From DATBFG01 sp036558645 (GTDB lineage: Bacteria; Acidobacteriota; Terriglobia; Terriglobales; Acidobacteriaceae), in assembly GCA_036558645.1 (NCBI GenBank), contig DATBFG010000124.1:1-37224 (forward strand): a DNA stretch of 37,224 nucleotides. Reading direction: 5' to 3'. The position numbers were made by a program, and so were the translations under genes. Every line of letters starts with the position of its first letter. The first letter of the stretch is position 1. Under the pieces are notes generated by a model. That model ran no database searches, had not been told where the DNA came from, and saw only the letters and a program-made list of their open reading frames with translations. Of this stretch, positions 8,459 to 17,523 are shown piece by piece.

Positions 8459-9151
8459 ATGAGTGGAATTGGAAGCAGTCTCGTTACTCCGCCACGCTAC
8501 CGTCACATGCCGCCACGCCCACGGTCGGAGGTCAAGCGTGGCCGCATCATTGACACTGCGATGCGGCACTTTGCCGAGAGTGGCTACCACGCCGCCCGAG
8601 TGGGTGACATAGCGAACGAATTGGGCATCGCGAAGGGATCCATCTTCCAACATTTTGGCAGTAAGGACGGCCTCTTCTTCGAGGTGTACAAGAAAGCTGT
8701 ACGCTCATTCTCCAGTTATCTCGACGCTCCAGTGGCCGTGCGCGAAAAGGGATTCTTTGAGGTGCTTCGCTATTGGCTTGTGCGCACTGAGCACCTTGTT
8801 CATGAGGATTGGATTCCGTATCGCGTTTCGTTGCTGGGAAACTATGGGACCGACCTTACGCTCAAGCGGGAAATCAACCGCTTCTTGCTCGCCGAAGATC
8901 CCTACGGCACGGTGGCTTTCGTTCGCTTCGGCCTGGACCGAGGAGAACTCCGTCAGGATCTCGATCAGGAAATGATGGTTTCGATTCTGGACTGGACCAT
9001 GGAACGCTTTCAGGATGCGCTGCTAACCGAAGAACTCGATCCGGGATTGTTTCGCCGCCACGGTGACGCACCTGAGAAGAAGGAAGCGCGGATCAACCAG
9101 TTCTTGGATGTCTTGTCGCGAGCGATTGGCGTCGCACGACAGCGCTCCTGA
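8459..9151 (+). CDS. TetR/AcrR-family transcriptional regulator
   Basis: 230 residues. The helix-turn-helix lies at about 27-73 (RGRIIDTAMRHFAESGYHAARVGDIANELGIAKGSIFQHF... reads as a classic TetR N-terminus, with SIFQHFGSKDGLF for helices 3-4), followed by an all-helical ligand domain. The ATG at 8459 has GAGG six bases upstream. A second ATG (residue 17, MPPRPRSEVKRG) would also keep the whole HTH. It should repress both its own operon and the divergent flavoprotein gene through the paired palindromes at 8344 and 8442. The inducer is unknown but is likely a substrate or product of the Rieske oxygenase or flavoprotein it neighbours. The Rieske gene starts 34 bp downstream. Confidence 0.93.
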   Translation: MSGIGSSLVTPPRYRHMPPRPRSEVKRGRIIDTAMRHFAESGYHAARVGDIANELGIAKGSIFQHFGSKDGLFFEVYKKAVRSFSSYLDAPVAVREKGFFEVLRYWLVRTEHLVHEDWIPYRVSLLGNYGTDLTLKREINRFLLAEDPYGTVAFVRFGLDRGELRQDLDQEMMVSILDWTMERFQDALLTEELDPGLFRRHGDAPEKKEARINQFLDVLSRAIGVARQRS

Positions 9152-9185
9152 TCCAATACTTCACAAACACTCTGAGGCCCAAGAC

Positions 9186-10325
9186 ATGAAGAGCGCTGAA
9201 ATGTCGGTCCGGGATATCCTGGCGAGTTACAACGACGACGCTCCCCTCTCCGAAGCATCAACGATTCCCGCCCCGTGGTATGTAGATTCCCGTGTCGCCG
9301 ACCTGGAGTCTGAAGCCGTGTTTGCCAAAACATGGCAGATGGTTGGCCGCATTGAGCAGGTCGAGAAGCCTGGGCAATTTATCACGGCAGTCGTTGGCGG
9401 AGAGCCCATCGTTGTAGTGCGGGGAAACGACGGAATGTTGCGAGGCTTCTTCAATGTCTGCAGACATCATGCCGCTGCAGTCGTCACCGAGAAATGCGGC
9501 CAAGCTTCACTTTTGCATTGTCCTTACCACGGCTGGAACTACGGTCTGGACGGCTCACTAAAAGGTATGCCTGAATTCGATGGCGTGAAGGGATTCGATC
9601 GTCAGCAGAATGGGTTGCTGCCAATCAATGCCGACATTTGGGAGAAGTTCGTCTTTGTAAATCTTGACCCTCATGCCGACTCGCTGCAGACCTTTCTCGG
9701 TGGACTCGTGAGGCGTGTCGCTCCGCTGGGCGTGACAAGGTTGAATTACTTCGAGAGCCGCGTATACGACATTCACTGCAATTGGAAAGTGTTCGTTGAT
9801 AACTATCTCGACGGTGGATATCACGTTCCGCATTTACACAAGGGATTGAACTCCGTTCTCGACTACAAGGAATACACCATCGAAAACGAAGACCGGTACT
9901 GCTTGCAATCGAGTCCCATGGTCTCATCGGATCAAGACGCTGCCACGGGAGCGACTCGTAAGGGAGATCGCGCGTGGTACTTCTGGCAATACCCGAACCT
10001 GATGATCAACTGCTATGAAGGCTACATGGACACCAACCTCGTGTTGCCGATCGATGTAGACCATTGCCGCGTAATTTTCGATTTCTACTTTGCTGACGTA
10101 AGCGAATCCGCCAAGGCCTATAACCAGCAGAGTGTTGCGGTTGGCGCGCGCGTTCAGGATGAAGATCTGGGTATCTGCGAAGATGTGCAGCGCGGATTGA
10201 AGTCTCGGGCTTATGGTGCGGGACGCCTTTCGGTCCGGCGGGAATCCGGAGAACACCTGTTCCACCGCTTACTCGCTGCCGACTTGAAGAGGATGTCGGG
10301 CAGAACCGCGGTTGCCGCGGATTAG
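9186..10325 (+). CDS. Rieske non-heme iron oxygenase, alpha subunit (choline monooxygenase-like)
   Basis: 379 residues from the ATG at 9186 (GAGG eight bases upstream); an upstream in-frame start at 9063 lies inside the TetR gene and is rejected. The Rieske [2Fe-2S] motif is C92-x-H94 ... C112-P-Y-H115. The mononuclear iron site is D205-N-Y-L-D-G-G-Y-H213-V-P-H-L-H218, with the distal carboxylate expected in the DEDLGICEDVQRG segment near the C-terminus. The NYLDGGYH form resembles plant choline monooxygenase and CntA-type enzymes, which oxidise quaternary amines, but the true substrate is unknown. No ferredoxin or reductase partner gene is in the window, so electrons must come from elsewhere. 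It lies in an operon with the TetR gene and the amidohydrolase 49 bp downstream. Confidence 0.9.
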   Translation: MKSAEMSVRDILASYNDDAPLSEASTIPAPWYVDSRVADLESEAVFAKTWQMVGRIEQVEKPGQFITAVVGGEPIVVVRGNDGMLRGFFNVCRHHAAAVVTEKCGQASLLHCPYHGWNYGLDGSLKGMPEFDGVKGFDRQQNGLLPINADIWEKFVFVNLDPHADSLQTFLGGLVRRVAPLGVTRLNYFESRVYDIHCNWKVFVDNYLDGGYHVPHLHKGLNSVLDYKEYTIENEDRYCLQSSPMVSSDQDAATGATRKGDRAWYFWQYPNLMINCYEGYMDTNLVLPIDVDHCRVIFDFYFADVSESAKAYNQQSVAVGARVQDEDLGICEDVQRGLKSRAYGAGRLSVRRESGEHLFHRLLAADLKRMSGRTAVAAD

Positions 10326-10374
10326 CGCCATCAGAGTTTTCGATAACTCATCAGCAACTTCCCACGAGGATGAA

Positions 10375-11658
10375 TTGAAAAGGAATCTCTCATTACTACT
10401 AGGCCTGCTCTTACCCATATGCACCGCTCATCCCCAACTCACAGCCATCAAGGCCGGGCGTCTTATCGACCCAGACTCGGGGACGGTCTTAACTGACCAG
10501 TTGATTTTAGTCCGCGATGACAAGATCGAATCTATCGGCAAGGCCGGAGCCGTTCCTGCAGGTGCCAAGGTCATCGACCTCTCCAGAATGACAGTCCTGC
10601 CTGGACTCATCGATTGTCATACGCATGTGGCCGATGGCGCCCACGGCGAGGGCGATCCAATCTTCCAATTACAGAAATCGGCCTCGCAAACGGTTCTTGA
10701 ATCCGTTCCGAATGCTCGTGACATGTTGCTCTCTGGATTCACGACGGTCCGCGACGTAGGCGTCTATCGCGCGCTGAATGACGTCGCTCTCCGTGACGCA
10801 ATCAATAAGGGCTACATCATCGGGCCGCGCATGTTTGTCGCCGGTGCCTACATCACGATCACCGGAGGCGCCGGCGCTATGACCGGTATGGCCCCCGACA
10901 TTGTGCTCCCACTCGACTTTCGCTACGGCGAAGCGAACAGTCCCTGGGAGGTTCGACAAAAGATCCGACTGCTTGCCCATGATGGCGTGGACGTCATCAA
11001 GATTCTCTCCAGTGGGGCAGTGCTCACCCATGGCAGTAATCCGAACGCGCAGGAATTTACGCCGGAGGAACTTCGCGCCGCGGTGGATGAGGCTCAACAG
11101 TTTGGACTACGCGTGGCTGCTCACGCTCACTCCCCGCTGGGAATCAAGAATGCAATCAATGCCGGCGTAGCCTCCGTCGAGCATGCAACCATGATCGATG
11201 ACGAGGGTATTGCCCTTGCCAAGAAACACGGTACCTATCTCGACATGGATATCTATGACGAAGAATGCATCCAGGAGGCCGGACGCGCAGGACATGAGCC
11301 CAAAGATTTTCTGGAGCATGACGCAAGCCTCGGGCAGATTCAGCGTGACAACTTCCGCAAAGCCGTCAATGCCGGCGTAAAGATGTCATTTGGTACCGAC
11401 GCGGGTGTCTGTGCCTACGGTACGAGTGCAAAGCAATTTGCTTTCATGGTCAAGTACGGTATGACACCGATGCAGGCGATCCAGGCTGCCACGACCAACG
11501 CAGCTGACTTGCTCGGCCATCCAAAAGAAGTGGGATCAATCAAACCGGGCAAGTTTGCCGACATCATCGCCGTGTCGGGAGACCCTCTCCAGAACATAGG
11601 CGCCCTCGAGAACGTGCAGTTTGTCATGAAGGCCGGGAAAGTTTACAAGCAGGAGTAG
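10375..11658 (+). CDS. Exported metal-dependent amidohydrolase (imidazolonepropionase/prolidase-like)
   Basis: 427 residues from a TTG at 10375 with GAGGA (10366-10370) four bases before it. This start gives a Sec signal peptide (MKRNLSLLLGLLLPICTAHP), whereas the ATG at 10312 would overlap the Rieske gene. Metal ligands are H82-T-H84, K209 (VIKI, the carbamylated lysine), H250, H270 and D342 (FGTDAG), the full set for a binuclear Amidohydro_1 enzyme. Relatives hydrolyse cyclic amides, imidazolones or Xaa-Pro dipeptides in the periplasm. It is the last gene of the TetR operon and converges on the CocE-like gene with only 11 bp between the stops. Confidence 0.92.
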   Translation: MKRNLSLLLGLLLPICTAHPQLTAIKAGRLIDPDSGTVLTDQLILVRDDKIESIGKAGAVPAGAKVIDLSRMTVLPGLIDCHTHVADGAHGEGDPIFQLQKSASQTVLESVPNARDMLLSGFTTVRDVGVYRALNDVALRDAINKGYIIGPRMFVAGAYITITGGAGAMTGMAPDIVLPLDFRYGEANSPWEVRQKIRLLAHDGVDVIKILSSGAVLTHGSNPNAQEFTPEELRAAVDEAQQFGLRVAAHAHSPLGIKNAINAGVASVEHATMIDDEGIALAKKHGTYLDMDIYDEECIQEAGRAGHEPKDFLEHDASLGQIQRDNFRKAVNAGVKMSFGTDAGVCAYGTSAKQFAFMVKYGMTPMQAIQAATTNAADLLGHPKEVGSIKPGKFADIIAVSGDPLQNIGALENVQFVMKAGKVYKQE

Positions 11659-11669
11659 CTATCTTTACG

Positions 11670-13721
11670 TTACTGATGATCCCGTGGAATAGTTTCCTTC
11701 CATGTCTTTGACTTGATCAGCTTGCCGTTCTGCAAAACTTCGCGCGTGTAACTGTAGAAAAAGTTCTTTTCATCGGTAGTTAGCGCGAGATGCCCTTTCC
11801 ACCGGATCTCGCGATTCTTCAAAGCAAACACTGTCTCAGCCTCGCCACGAACTGAACATTTGTCGGGATGTTCATCGTCGACTTCGTAGATCAGATTTTC
11901 AAAATCCGACTCTTTCCCCCACGGATAGATCTCTTCTGCTTTTCCCTTCCAGTGGACGGTTGTTTTGTGACGGCCCAGATCGCGTTCCACCGTCCATTCT
12001 CCCGGCCAGGGAAACCCTATCGACTGCATGTCTTTTCTTTCTTCCGAGGGTTCAACCGCTGCAAAAGCCGGAGGCGTCTCTCCCTTCACAGGGACTACTG
12101 GCAATACCACTTGCGATCCGTTCGCTGCTCCCAACTCAAGTAATGTTGTCATAGGGTATGGAGTTGGTAACATCATGGGCCAAAGCGCATTTGAGACTGC
12201 TACGCGAATGCGATGTCCCTTAGGAAATACCCATGAGGTGAGGTGCATCTCGATGTCCAAGGAATAGACTTTCCCGGGTTCCAGTGCCTTGGGATCTTTC
12301 ATGGATTCCCGCTGTGCTCCATTTATTCCTGCCCCGGTAATTTGAGTAACCGTCCCATCAGGCGCAACATCCGAAAGGCGCGCAAACCAGTTCGCCAACG
12401 GTGCCGTGGCCGAGGCACGCAGCAACGCATGAGGATGTCCAAGAATGGCTACGTCTTCTTTCAATGGCGCCGAATTGTAGACAAGACTAAACGCATCCAC
12501 GAATCTCTGATCGCTCAGCAACTCACCCCACCAGAAGCCGGCCTCGACGCCGATGGAAGGGATGTACTTGAGCTTATGGACGTCCGGTTCCGATGCCGTT
12601 TCTGACAGTGTGTGGTTCGCCTGCAGGTATAAAGTTGAGCTTCTTGTATCAGCAGGAGGCCACTCCTCTACGCGCCGCCACTCACCGGGAACGTTTTCAA
12701 GGTTCGGATCCGGTGGATGCCAATGCTGCATGTAAACGATCAGTTTGGGATCCTCTAGCACTCCGGTGTCCCGTCCTTTCAACCAGTAATCCCACCAGCG
12801 CACTGCCTGATCTCGCCACTCGATCTCCGGACCAGGAACCGCCTCGTTGGGGTAGGTATGATTCCACGGTCCGATGATGGCTTTCACCGGAGCGCCTTTT
12901 ACCTCGCGTAGCATATTGGGAATGCTGTCGCGATATCCATCAAGCATTCCGCCGATCAGGAAACATGGCACCTTGATTTCGCTCATCTCCCGTACCGGAC
13001 TTCGCCAGAACTGTCCATCTCTCTGGTGCCTGAAGTAGAGAAGAGACCACGGTGGTGTATCGAATCTTGGACCGAGCATCTTCTCATCCAGCGAGTAATC
13101 CGGCGCGCCGGTCATGCCCTCGGCCATGTCCATGTTGAGTTCGAATTCATCCACGTGGGCCATTCCATCGACATAGTGGACGTCATCGTGAAACAACTCC
13201 GCCGTGGCGGCAACCGCAATAATCGCCTTCAGTCCTGGTGTATTGCGCATGGCCATCTGTATGGAGTTGAAACCGCCCCACGAAATTCCAAACATGCCTA
13301 CATTTCCGTTGGACCACGGCTGATGCGACAGCCATTGGATCACCTGCTCGCCGTCGGCTTGCTCTTGGGCGGAGTATTCACGATCCGTCGGCTTGCCCTC
13401 GCTGGCTCCAAAACCCCGAATGTCGACGCGGACGCTGACATATCCCCGACGTGCGAAATAAGAATGCAGAGGGTAATCGCGAGCCGCGGTCCCATCATCC
13501 TTGCGATAAGGAAGGTACTCGAGCAGCGCAGGAAATTTTTCGCCTGTCTTGGCGCCATCTGGCATGTACAAGGTGGCTGCCAGACGTATGCCATCCGGCA
13601 TCGGTATCCACGCCGGCTCCATACGCACGCCATACACCGCGGGTGAAGGTGGTTGCAGACCGAACGAAGTACCAAGCACAGCCAAGAGAAGGAAAAGTGA
13701 CCAACAGGAATGCTGGTTCAA
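11670..13721 (-). CDS. Secreted CocE/NonD-family alpha/beta hydrolase (peptidase S15-like)
   Basis: 683 residues. The start is TTG at 13721 with GAGG six bases upstream and gives a clean signal peptide (SLFLLLAVLGTSFG); a TTG four codons further out has no ribosome-binding site. The alpha/beta hydrolase domain carries the nucleophile S147 in G-I-S-W-G-G, acid D261 (GGMLDGYRDS) and H288 (GPWNHTYP). The jelly-roll C-terminal domain typical of X-Pro dipeptidyl peptidases, cocaine esterase and acyl-glutaryl acylases follows. It probably acts on esters or amides outside the cytoplasm. It is preceded 50 bp upstream on the same strand by an RpiR-type regulator, which likely controls it. Confidence 0.92.
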   Translation of the reverse strand: MNQHSCWSLFLLLAVLGTSFGLQPPSPAVYGVRMEPAWIPMPDGIRLAATLYMPDGAKTGEKFPALLEYLPYRKDDGTAARDYPLHSYFARRGYVSVRVDIRGFGASEGKPTDREYSAQEQADGEQVIQWLSHQPWSNGNVGMFGISWGGFNSIQMAMRNTPGLKAIIAVAATAELFHDDVHYVDGMAHVDEFELNMDMAEGMTGAPDYSLDEKMLGPRFDTPPWSLLYFRHQRDGQFWRSPVREMSEIKVPCFLIGGMLDGYRDSIPNMLREVKGAPVKAIIGPWNHTYPNEAVPGPEIEWRDQAVRWWDYWLKGRDTGVLEDPKLIVYMQHWHPPDPNLENVPGEWRRVEEWPPADTRSSTLYLQANHTLSETASEPDVHKLKYIPSIGVEAGFWWGELLSDQRFVDAFSLVYNSAPLKEDVAILGHPHALLRASATAPLANWFARLSDVAPDGTVTQITGAGINGAQRESMKDPKALEPGKVYSLDIEMHLTSWVFPKGHRIRVAVSNALWPMMLPTPYPMTTLLELGAANGSQVVLPVVPVKGETPPAFAAVEPSEERKDMQSIGFPWPGEWTVERDLGRHKTTVHWKGKAEEIYPWGKESDFENLIYEVDDEHPDKCSVRGEAETVFALKNREIRWKGHLALTTDEKNFFYSYTREVLQNGKLIKSKTWKETIPRDHQ

Positions 13722-13771
13722 GAAGGACCTCAAACTGAATTGAAAGCTTACGAAATCGAACTTGCTATGAC

Positions 13772-14650
13772 TTACGACTCGTACCAGCGGAAGCCGTGAC
13801 GCTGCTCGTCTTGGAGTTTCTTGAGAATTGCCATGGTGCGCGAGCGTTTATGGTTCGCGCATGCCATCACGATCAGGTTGATGAGTGCCATGGGCGCGAC
13901 ATACGAAGGTCCAAATGAAGGCGCATCCACCGGAACCAGAAAGCACTCATGGGCGAACTGGCAGATTGGCGACACCGCTGTGTCAGTGACTCCCACGCAA
14001 TAAGCGCGGTTTTCCCATGCTTGCCTCAGTCCTTCGACGGTTTGCCGCAATCCGCGACCAAATGTGATTGCAATGACCAGGTCCCGCTTGCTGAGCAACC
14101 GCGCTCGGTGTACAGCTTCGGCCGGAGAAGTTGCTGAGGAAACCGGCAGTCCTAGAATCATCAGGTGATGTTCAAGAAAAGTGACCAGCGTCGAGGCCAG
14201 GTCTCCGCCGAGGAGCACGATCTGCTGCGCATCGTAAATTCGCTGCACAAGGCGTGCAATTTGCCTCGGGTCGTAGCTTTGATTCAAGCGGTTCAGGTTC
14301 TTCGAATCCTGATCGAGCGAGGCCTTGGTTTGCAGAGAAAGCGTCCGCTTTCCCACGATACTGGTTTTCATGGTATCGAGAGAGGTCGCGCGGGCGATGG
14401 AGAGTTCGTGCAGGTAATGCTGAAATTCGCGGTAAGACCCGAATCCCATTCCGCGAACGATGCGAACGGTCGTCGCAGGGTCCGTACCCAGTCGTGTGGC
14501 CAGTGCGCGCACGCTCAACAGCACGTACTCTCGTGGATGTTCAAGCGCAGGACGAATCGTTTCCTGCCGCTTAGGGCTCAGCAGACTGAAGCGGGCAGAC
14601 ACGCTCATAAGTTTTATGGGGCGCGCAACTGCACCGCGCGATCTTTTCAT
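13772..14650 (-). CDS. MurR/RpiR-family transcriptional regulator (HTH + SIS domain)
   Basis: 292 residues. The N-terminal RpiR helix-turn-helix lies at about 18-95 (VRALATRLGTDPATTVRIVRGMGFGSYREF). A SIS sugar-phosphate-binding domain lies at about 130-265 (QIVLLGGDLASTLVTFLEHH, and DLVIAITFGRGLRQTVEGLR, where the usual S/T-G-x-T phosphate loop is altered). The ATG at 14650 lacks a clear ribosome-binding site; an internal ATG at residue 15 (MSVSARFSLL) is a possible alternative. Family members sense phosphosugars, but many in this phylum sit next to peptidases and hydrolases. Here it is the first gene of an operon with the CocE-type hydrolase. Confidence 0.9.
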   Translation of the reverse strand: MKRSRGAVARPIKLMSVSARFSLLSPKRQETIRPALEHPREYVLLSVRALATRLGTDPATTVRIVRGMGFGSYREFQHYLHELSIARATSLDTMKTSIVGKRTLSLQTKASLDQDSKNLNRLNQSYDPRQIARLVQRIYDAQQIVLLGGDLASTLVTFLEHHLMILGLPVSSATSPAEAVHRARLLSKRDLVIAITFGRGLRQTVEGLRQAWENRAYCVGVTDTAVSPICQFAHECFLVPVDAPSFGPSYVAPMALINLIVMACANHKRSRTMAILKKLQDEQRHGFRWYES

Positions 14651-14753
14651 TGGTTAAAAAGCATGTTGGAAAAGCCCCGCATTGTCAATGCTCGGGCTCG
14701 ATTTTTGAGCTGGCCAGGGGAAGTGTCGCCAGTTCGCTATACTACTCTTGCCA

Positions 14754-15257
14754 CTACTCCGCCTTCAGGCCTACCCATTGCCTTCCAGCATAGAGTTTAT
14801 ATCCAGCCCCGTCCTCTGCGATTTTTAAGGGAACGGGGCGTGCAAGTTTCTCATCTGTTTGGCTTGAAACGGTCAAAATATCCTCAGCCGCTACATTCAT
14901 GACGATGAATTTGCCGTCTTTTGTGAAACCGAAACCATACTCTCCCGGACCAAGCTGCGAGCCGCCAACGTCTAACTTCGTTTCCGTAATGAAGAGGCCT
15001 TGGTATTTTTGCTGGATATCGGCCGCATAACCCGAAGTATCCACGAAGCCCGCCAACGTAACCTTCCCGTTGGCACTGCGAAACCCCACAGTATTCCTCG
15101 TCTGTACAGGTGCCGACTGGCCGGCAAAGTAGTAGGTGGTGGGAGCCAGTTTCTTTATCTCTTCTCCACCTAGCACACCCGGTTTTCCCTGTTGGGCTGC
15201 TAATGAGGCCACGACGCAAAACAAGAACGTCGCACACAGGTATCTTCCCTGCAGCAT
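14754..15257 (-). CDS. Secreted protein of unknown function
   Basis: 167 residues, start ATG 15257 with GGAGG seven bases upstream. A signal peptide (LCATFLFCVVASLAAQ) is followed by about 145 residues rich in Gly and Thr with beta character (TTYYFAGQSAPVQTRNTVGF, GPGEYGFGF, GFTKDGKFIVMNVA). It resembles small secreted proteins found beside other genes in acidobacterial genomes, but I recognise no named domain. There are no cysteines in the mature part and no catalytic motif. It is divergent from the gene at 15471. The gene is real on length, ribosome-binding site and signal peptide; the role is unknown. Confidence 0.75.
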   Translation of the reverse strand: MLQGRYLCATFLFCVVASLAAQQGKPGVLGGEEIKKLAPTTYYFAGQSAPVQTRNTVGFRSANGKVTLAGFVDTSGYAADIQQKYQGLFITETKLDVGGSQLGPGEYGFGFTKDGKFIVMNVAAEDILTVSSQTDEKLARPVPLKIAEDGAGYKLYAGRQWVGLKAE

Positions 15258-15470
15258 TCCATGTCCTCCGCGTCTTCTACTCGCAAATGACGAGGAACAA
15301 GATTACGCCTGTCTTCTTAAAGTAAGCAACTGGGAAGAGAAACAGACTGTTATTCTCGATGTCCGTTGGGAATGTCGCCGCTGTAAGCCGTCCAGGGTGT
15401 TGACGGCGAGGCTGTCCCTCGAAGTGATCGGCACTGGACATTCCACGCATTGTGGGCGGAGAATCTGGTC

Positions 15471-16607
15471 ATGCGCTCCACGTGGATGCTCGGTATTTGC
15501 TTGCTGATTGCGACGCGTCTGCTTGCTCAGAGCAGCAGCACCTCTACGAGCGAGTCGCAAGGCCCGTCCGGTGTCGATGGGATACGCAGAAGTGAAAACC
15601 ACACAGAATCTGACGGTCGTACCACGAACAAGCAATCCCTCGAGCGCATGGGGATGGATGGTCGCTACGTTCCCTACCTCGACGTGGAAAAGGAATCGAT
15701 CCGGGTGAACGCGACCACAGTTCGCACGATCGAGCGAACCTACGGTCGGGATCCGGATGGGCGAAAAACTCTCACCCAGGTAGTTGAGGAAGAAAAGAAT
15801 TCGCTGCCGGACGGCACGGAGAAGGTTGTCCGGAATACTTCGAACCCGGACGCTGATGGTCGTCTGCAACTGATTCGACGCGAAACTGAAGATACCAAAC
15901 AGTCCAGCGCGAACGTCCAGATCATGAAGGCAACGGCCTATAGTGTCGGTTCCGATGGGCGCTTGGTTCCCAGTTCGCAGTCAGAGGAGCGGCGCACGCG
16001 TACTGGAGATCACGATACTCAGTTTCGCCGGTCAACTCTCCTCCCCGACCTGAACGGCAACTGGCAACTCCAGGAAGTGCATGAAGGAGTCATTAGAGAT
16101 GACGGCAAGGAACGCACAACAGAAGAACAGATTCTTCGTCCGGATAACGACGGACGGATGACGGTCGTCGACCGTACCGTGAACAAGGAGCCCTTGAACT
16201 CCGAGGAAGGGAAGAGCACCCAGGAAACCTATTCCACGACCGTTCCGGGTAGCGCTGACGCGGGACGGTTGCAGCTAACTCAGCGTGTCACCAACGTGCG
16301 CCGCAAAACCCTGCAGGGCGGGACGATCACTGAACAGGAAGTATCTCAGCGAAATCCCGGAGCTCCCAACGACGGTGTGCGGCCTACACAAAAAACAATC
16401 GATATCGTCCGGCCGACAAGCGCCGGAGGCACGGAACATCAAACCCAGACCATATCCATCGATGCTAACGGAGGTTCAAATGTAGTTTGGGTGGATGTTG
16501 GCAAGAGCACGAGTACTGTGCAGGTTGATACCTCGAAACCGCAGGAGTCCGCAGTTGATAAAGCAAAGCAACCTGCTTCTCAGCCGTCGAACGGCAAGCC
16601 ACAGTAA
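15471..16607 (+). CDS. Secreted repeat protein with DGR/DG motifs, unknown function
   Basis: 378 residues from the ATG at 15471 (GGAG nine bases upstream). An in-frame ATG at 15450 would only lengthen the n-region. A signal peptide (MLGICLLIATRLLAQ) is followed by a strongly hydrophilic region of about seven degenerate units of 40-50 residues. Each is built around N-x-D-x-D-G-R-(L/M/K)-x-(L/V) (for example PDGRKTL, DADGRLQL, SDGRLVP, DNDGRMTV, ADAGRLQL), alternating with charged R/E/T-rich stretches. There are no cysteines in the mature chain and no enzyme motif. Tandem DxDG motifs could bind calcium or form an extended beta fibre; this is a guess from composition. It converges on the gene at 16610 with a 2-bp gap. 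Confidence 0.75.
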   Translation: MRSTWMLGICLLIATRLLAQSSSTSTSESQGPSGVDGIRRSENHTESDGRTTNKQSLERMGMDGRYVPYLDVEKESIRVNATTVRTIERTYGRDPDGRKTLTQVVEEEKNSLPDGTEKVVRNTSNPDADGRLQLIRRETEDTKQSSANVQIMKATAYSVGSDGRLVPSSQSEERRTRTGDHDTQFRRSTLLPDLNGNWQLQEVHEGVIRDDGKERTTEEQILRPDNDGRMTVVDRTVNKEPLNSEEGKSTQETYSTTVPGSADAGRLQLTQRVTNVRRKTLQGGTITEQEVSQRNPGAPNDGVRPTQKTIDIVRPTSAGGTEHQTQTISIDANGGSNVVWVDVGKSTSTVQVDTSKPQESAVDKAKQPASQPSNGKPQ

Positions 16608-16609
16608 CC

Positions 16610-17317
16610 TTATCGCCAGCCAATCCAGCTAATCAACAGGTACACGATCTCTGCGGTTGCCATCGCAATCCAGATTCCTTCACGCATACGCGAGCGCGAC
16701 AGTTTGTCACGAAGCTTGTGTCCGTGCAGGTGTGCATGGCCATCCGCAAGTAGCTGGGTCCCGCTGGGCGATGCCCCGAAGTTTATCTGGGCGGGCAGAT
16801 TTGCCGGGCCGCCTGGAGCAAGTTGCGCGGAAAGGGCTGGCTGCTGGCGAACCACCTTAGGCCAGCTCGCCAATGATGACCAGCGCATGATTTGCATCGA
16901 GCCAGAGCGCAGGCTGGCGTTGATTGGCGCTGAGCTTAGCTGCAGAGTCGGCAATTTTTCTGGCGTCAGGGCATCTGCCATGTTGCGCAGCAAGGAACTC
17001 CACCACAAGTGGCTCAGTCGATCGCTGACCAGCTCATCCACCTCCACCGGGCGCGACTCCAACTCCAGAGGCGGCAATGTTTCCGGAGTAATCACGTTCC
17101 CGAGGTTCGTGAAAATAGTCCGATACCATGGCAACGAAAGATAGTCTCCAGCCAACATTCCGATGTCGACCGGGCGCGAAGTCAGCTGTAGCGGTGCCAG
17201 CCGTTCAGGGACAAGGCGATCGCGAAAATTTGCAATCAGCGACTTCCAGAGCGGAGCCGTAAGACTATCAGGCAGCTCGAAGCTGAGGTCGGGAGAAGGA
17301 TTGATAATTTCGGAAAT
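16610..17317 (-). CDS. Tail-anchored repeat protein with an unclear start
   Basis: The stop is at 16610. The first ATG is at 17158 (182 residues), but the frame stays open and clearly protein-like for 60 more codons: it contains the first of three similar units of about 55 residues (PLWKSLIANFRDRLVPERLAPLQLTSRPV, then PWYRTIFTNLGNVITPETLPPLELESRPV, then LWWSSLLRNMADALTPEKLPTLQLSSAP, quoted here in pieces of one unit each). A stop (17344-17342) bounds the frame and there is no ATG/GTG/TTG after it. An ATT at 17317 with GGGGAG seven bases before it is the best start. A hydrophobic segment near the C-terminus (IAMATAEIVYLLISWIGW) suggests tail anchoring. The function is unknown. A frameshift near 17325 joining an upstream ATG (17360) is the alternative. 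Confidence 0.6.
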   Translation of the reverse strand: MSEIINPSPDLSFELPDSLTAPLWKSLIANFRDRLVPERLAPLQLTSRPVDIGMLAGDYLSLPWYRTIFTNLGNVITPETLPPLELESRPVEVDELVSDRLSHLWWSSLLRNMADALTPEKLPTLQLSSAPINASLRSGSMQIMRWSSLASWPKVVRQQPALSAQLAPGGPANLPAQINFGASPSGTQLLADGHAHLHGHKLRDKLSRSRMREGIWIAMATAEIVYLLISWIGWR

Positions 17318-17523
17318 CGAAAAACTCCCCTGCGTTACGCCCTAAAACTTTGATGCGCATCGTGGACTGAAAGAGGCAGCCTCACCCAATTCATTTTACC
17401 GTGTCCGCAGATCGGAAGCATCCGGACGGGTAACATTCTCATGACCCGCCTGGTCGAATCCGCCTTTGCACTCACAACTCATCCGTTATGATCAATGCGT
17501 GCGTCATCTAACGAGGGCACGAG

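Noticed and set aside
13026..13646. 206-codon + frame
   Set aside because: Shadow of the CocE-type hydrolase on the opposite strand.
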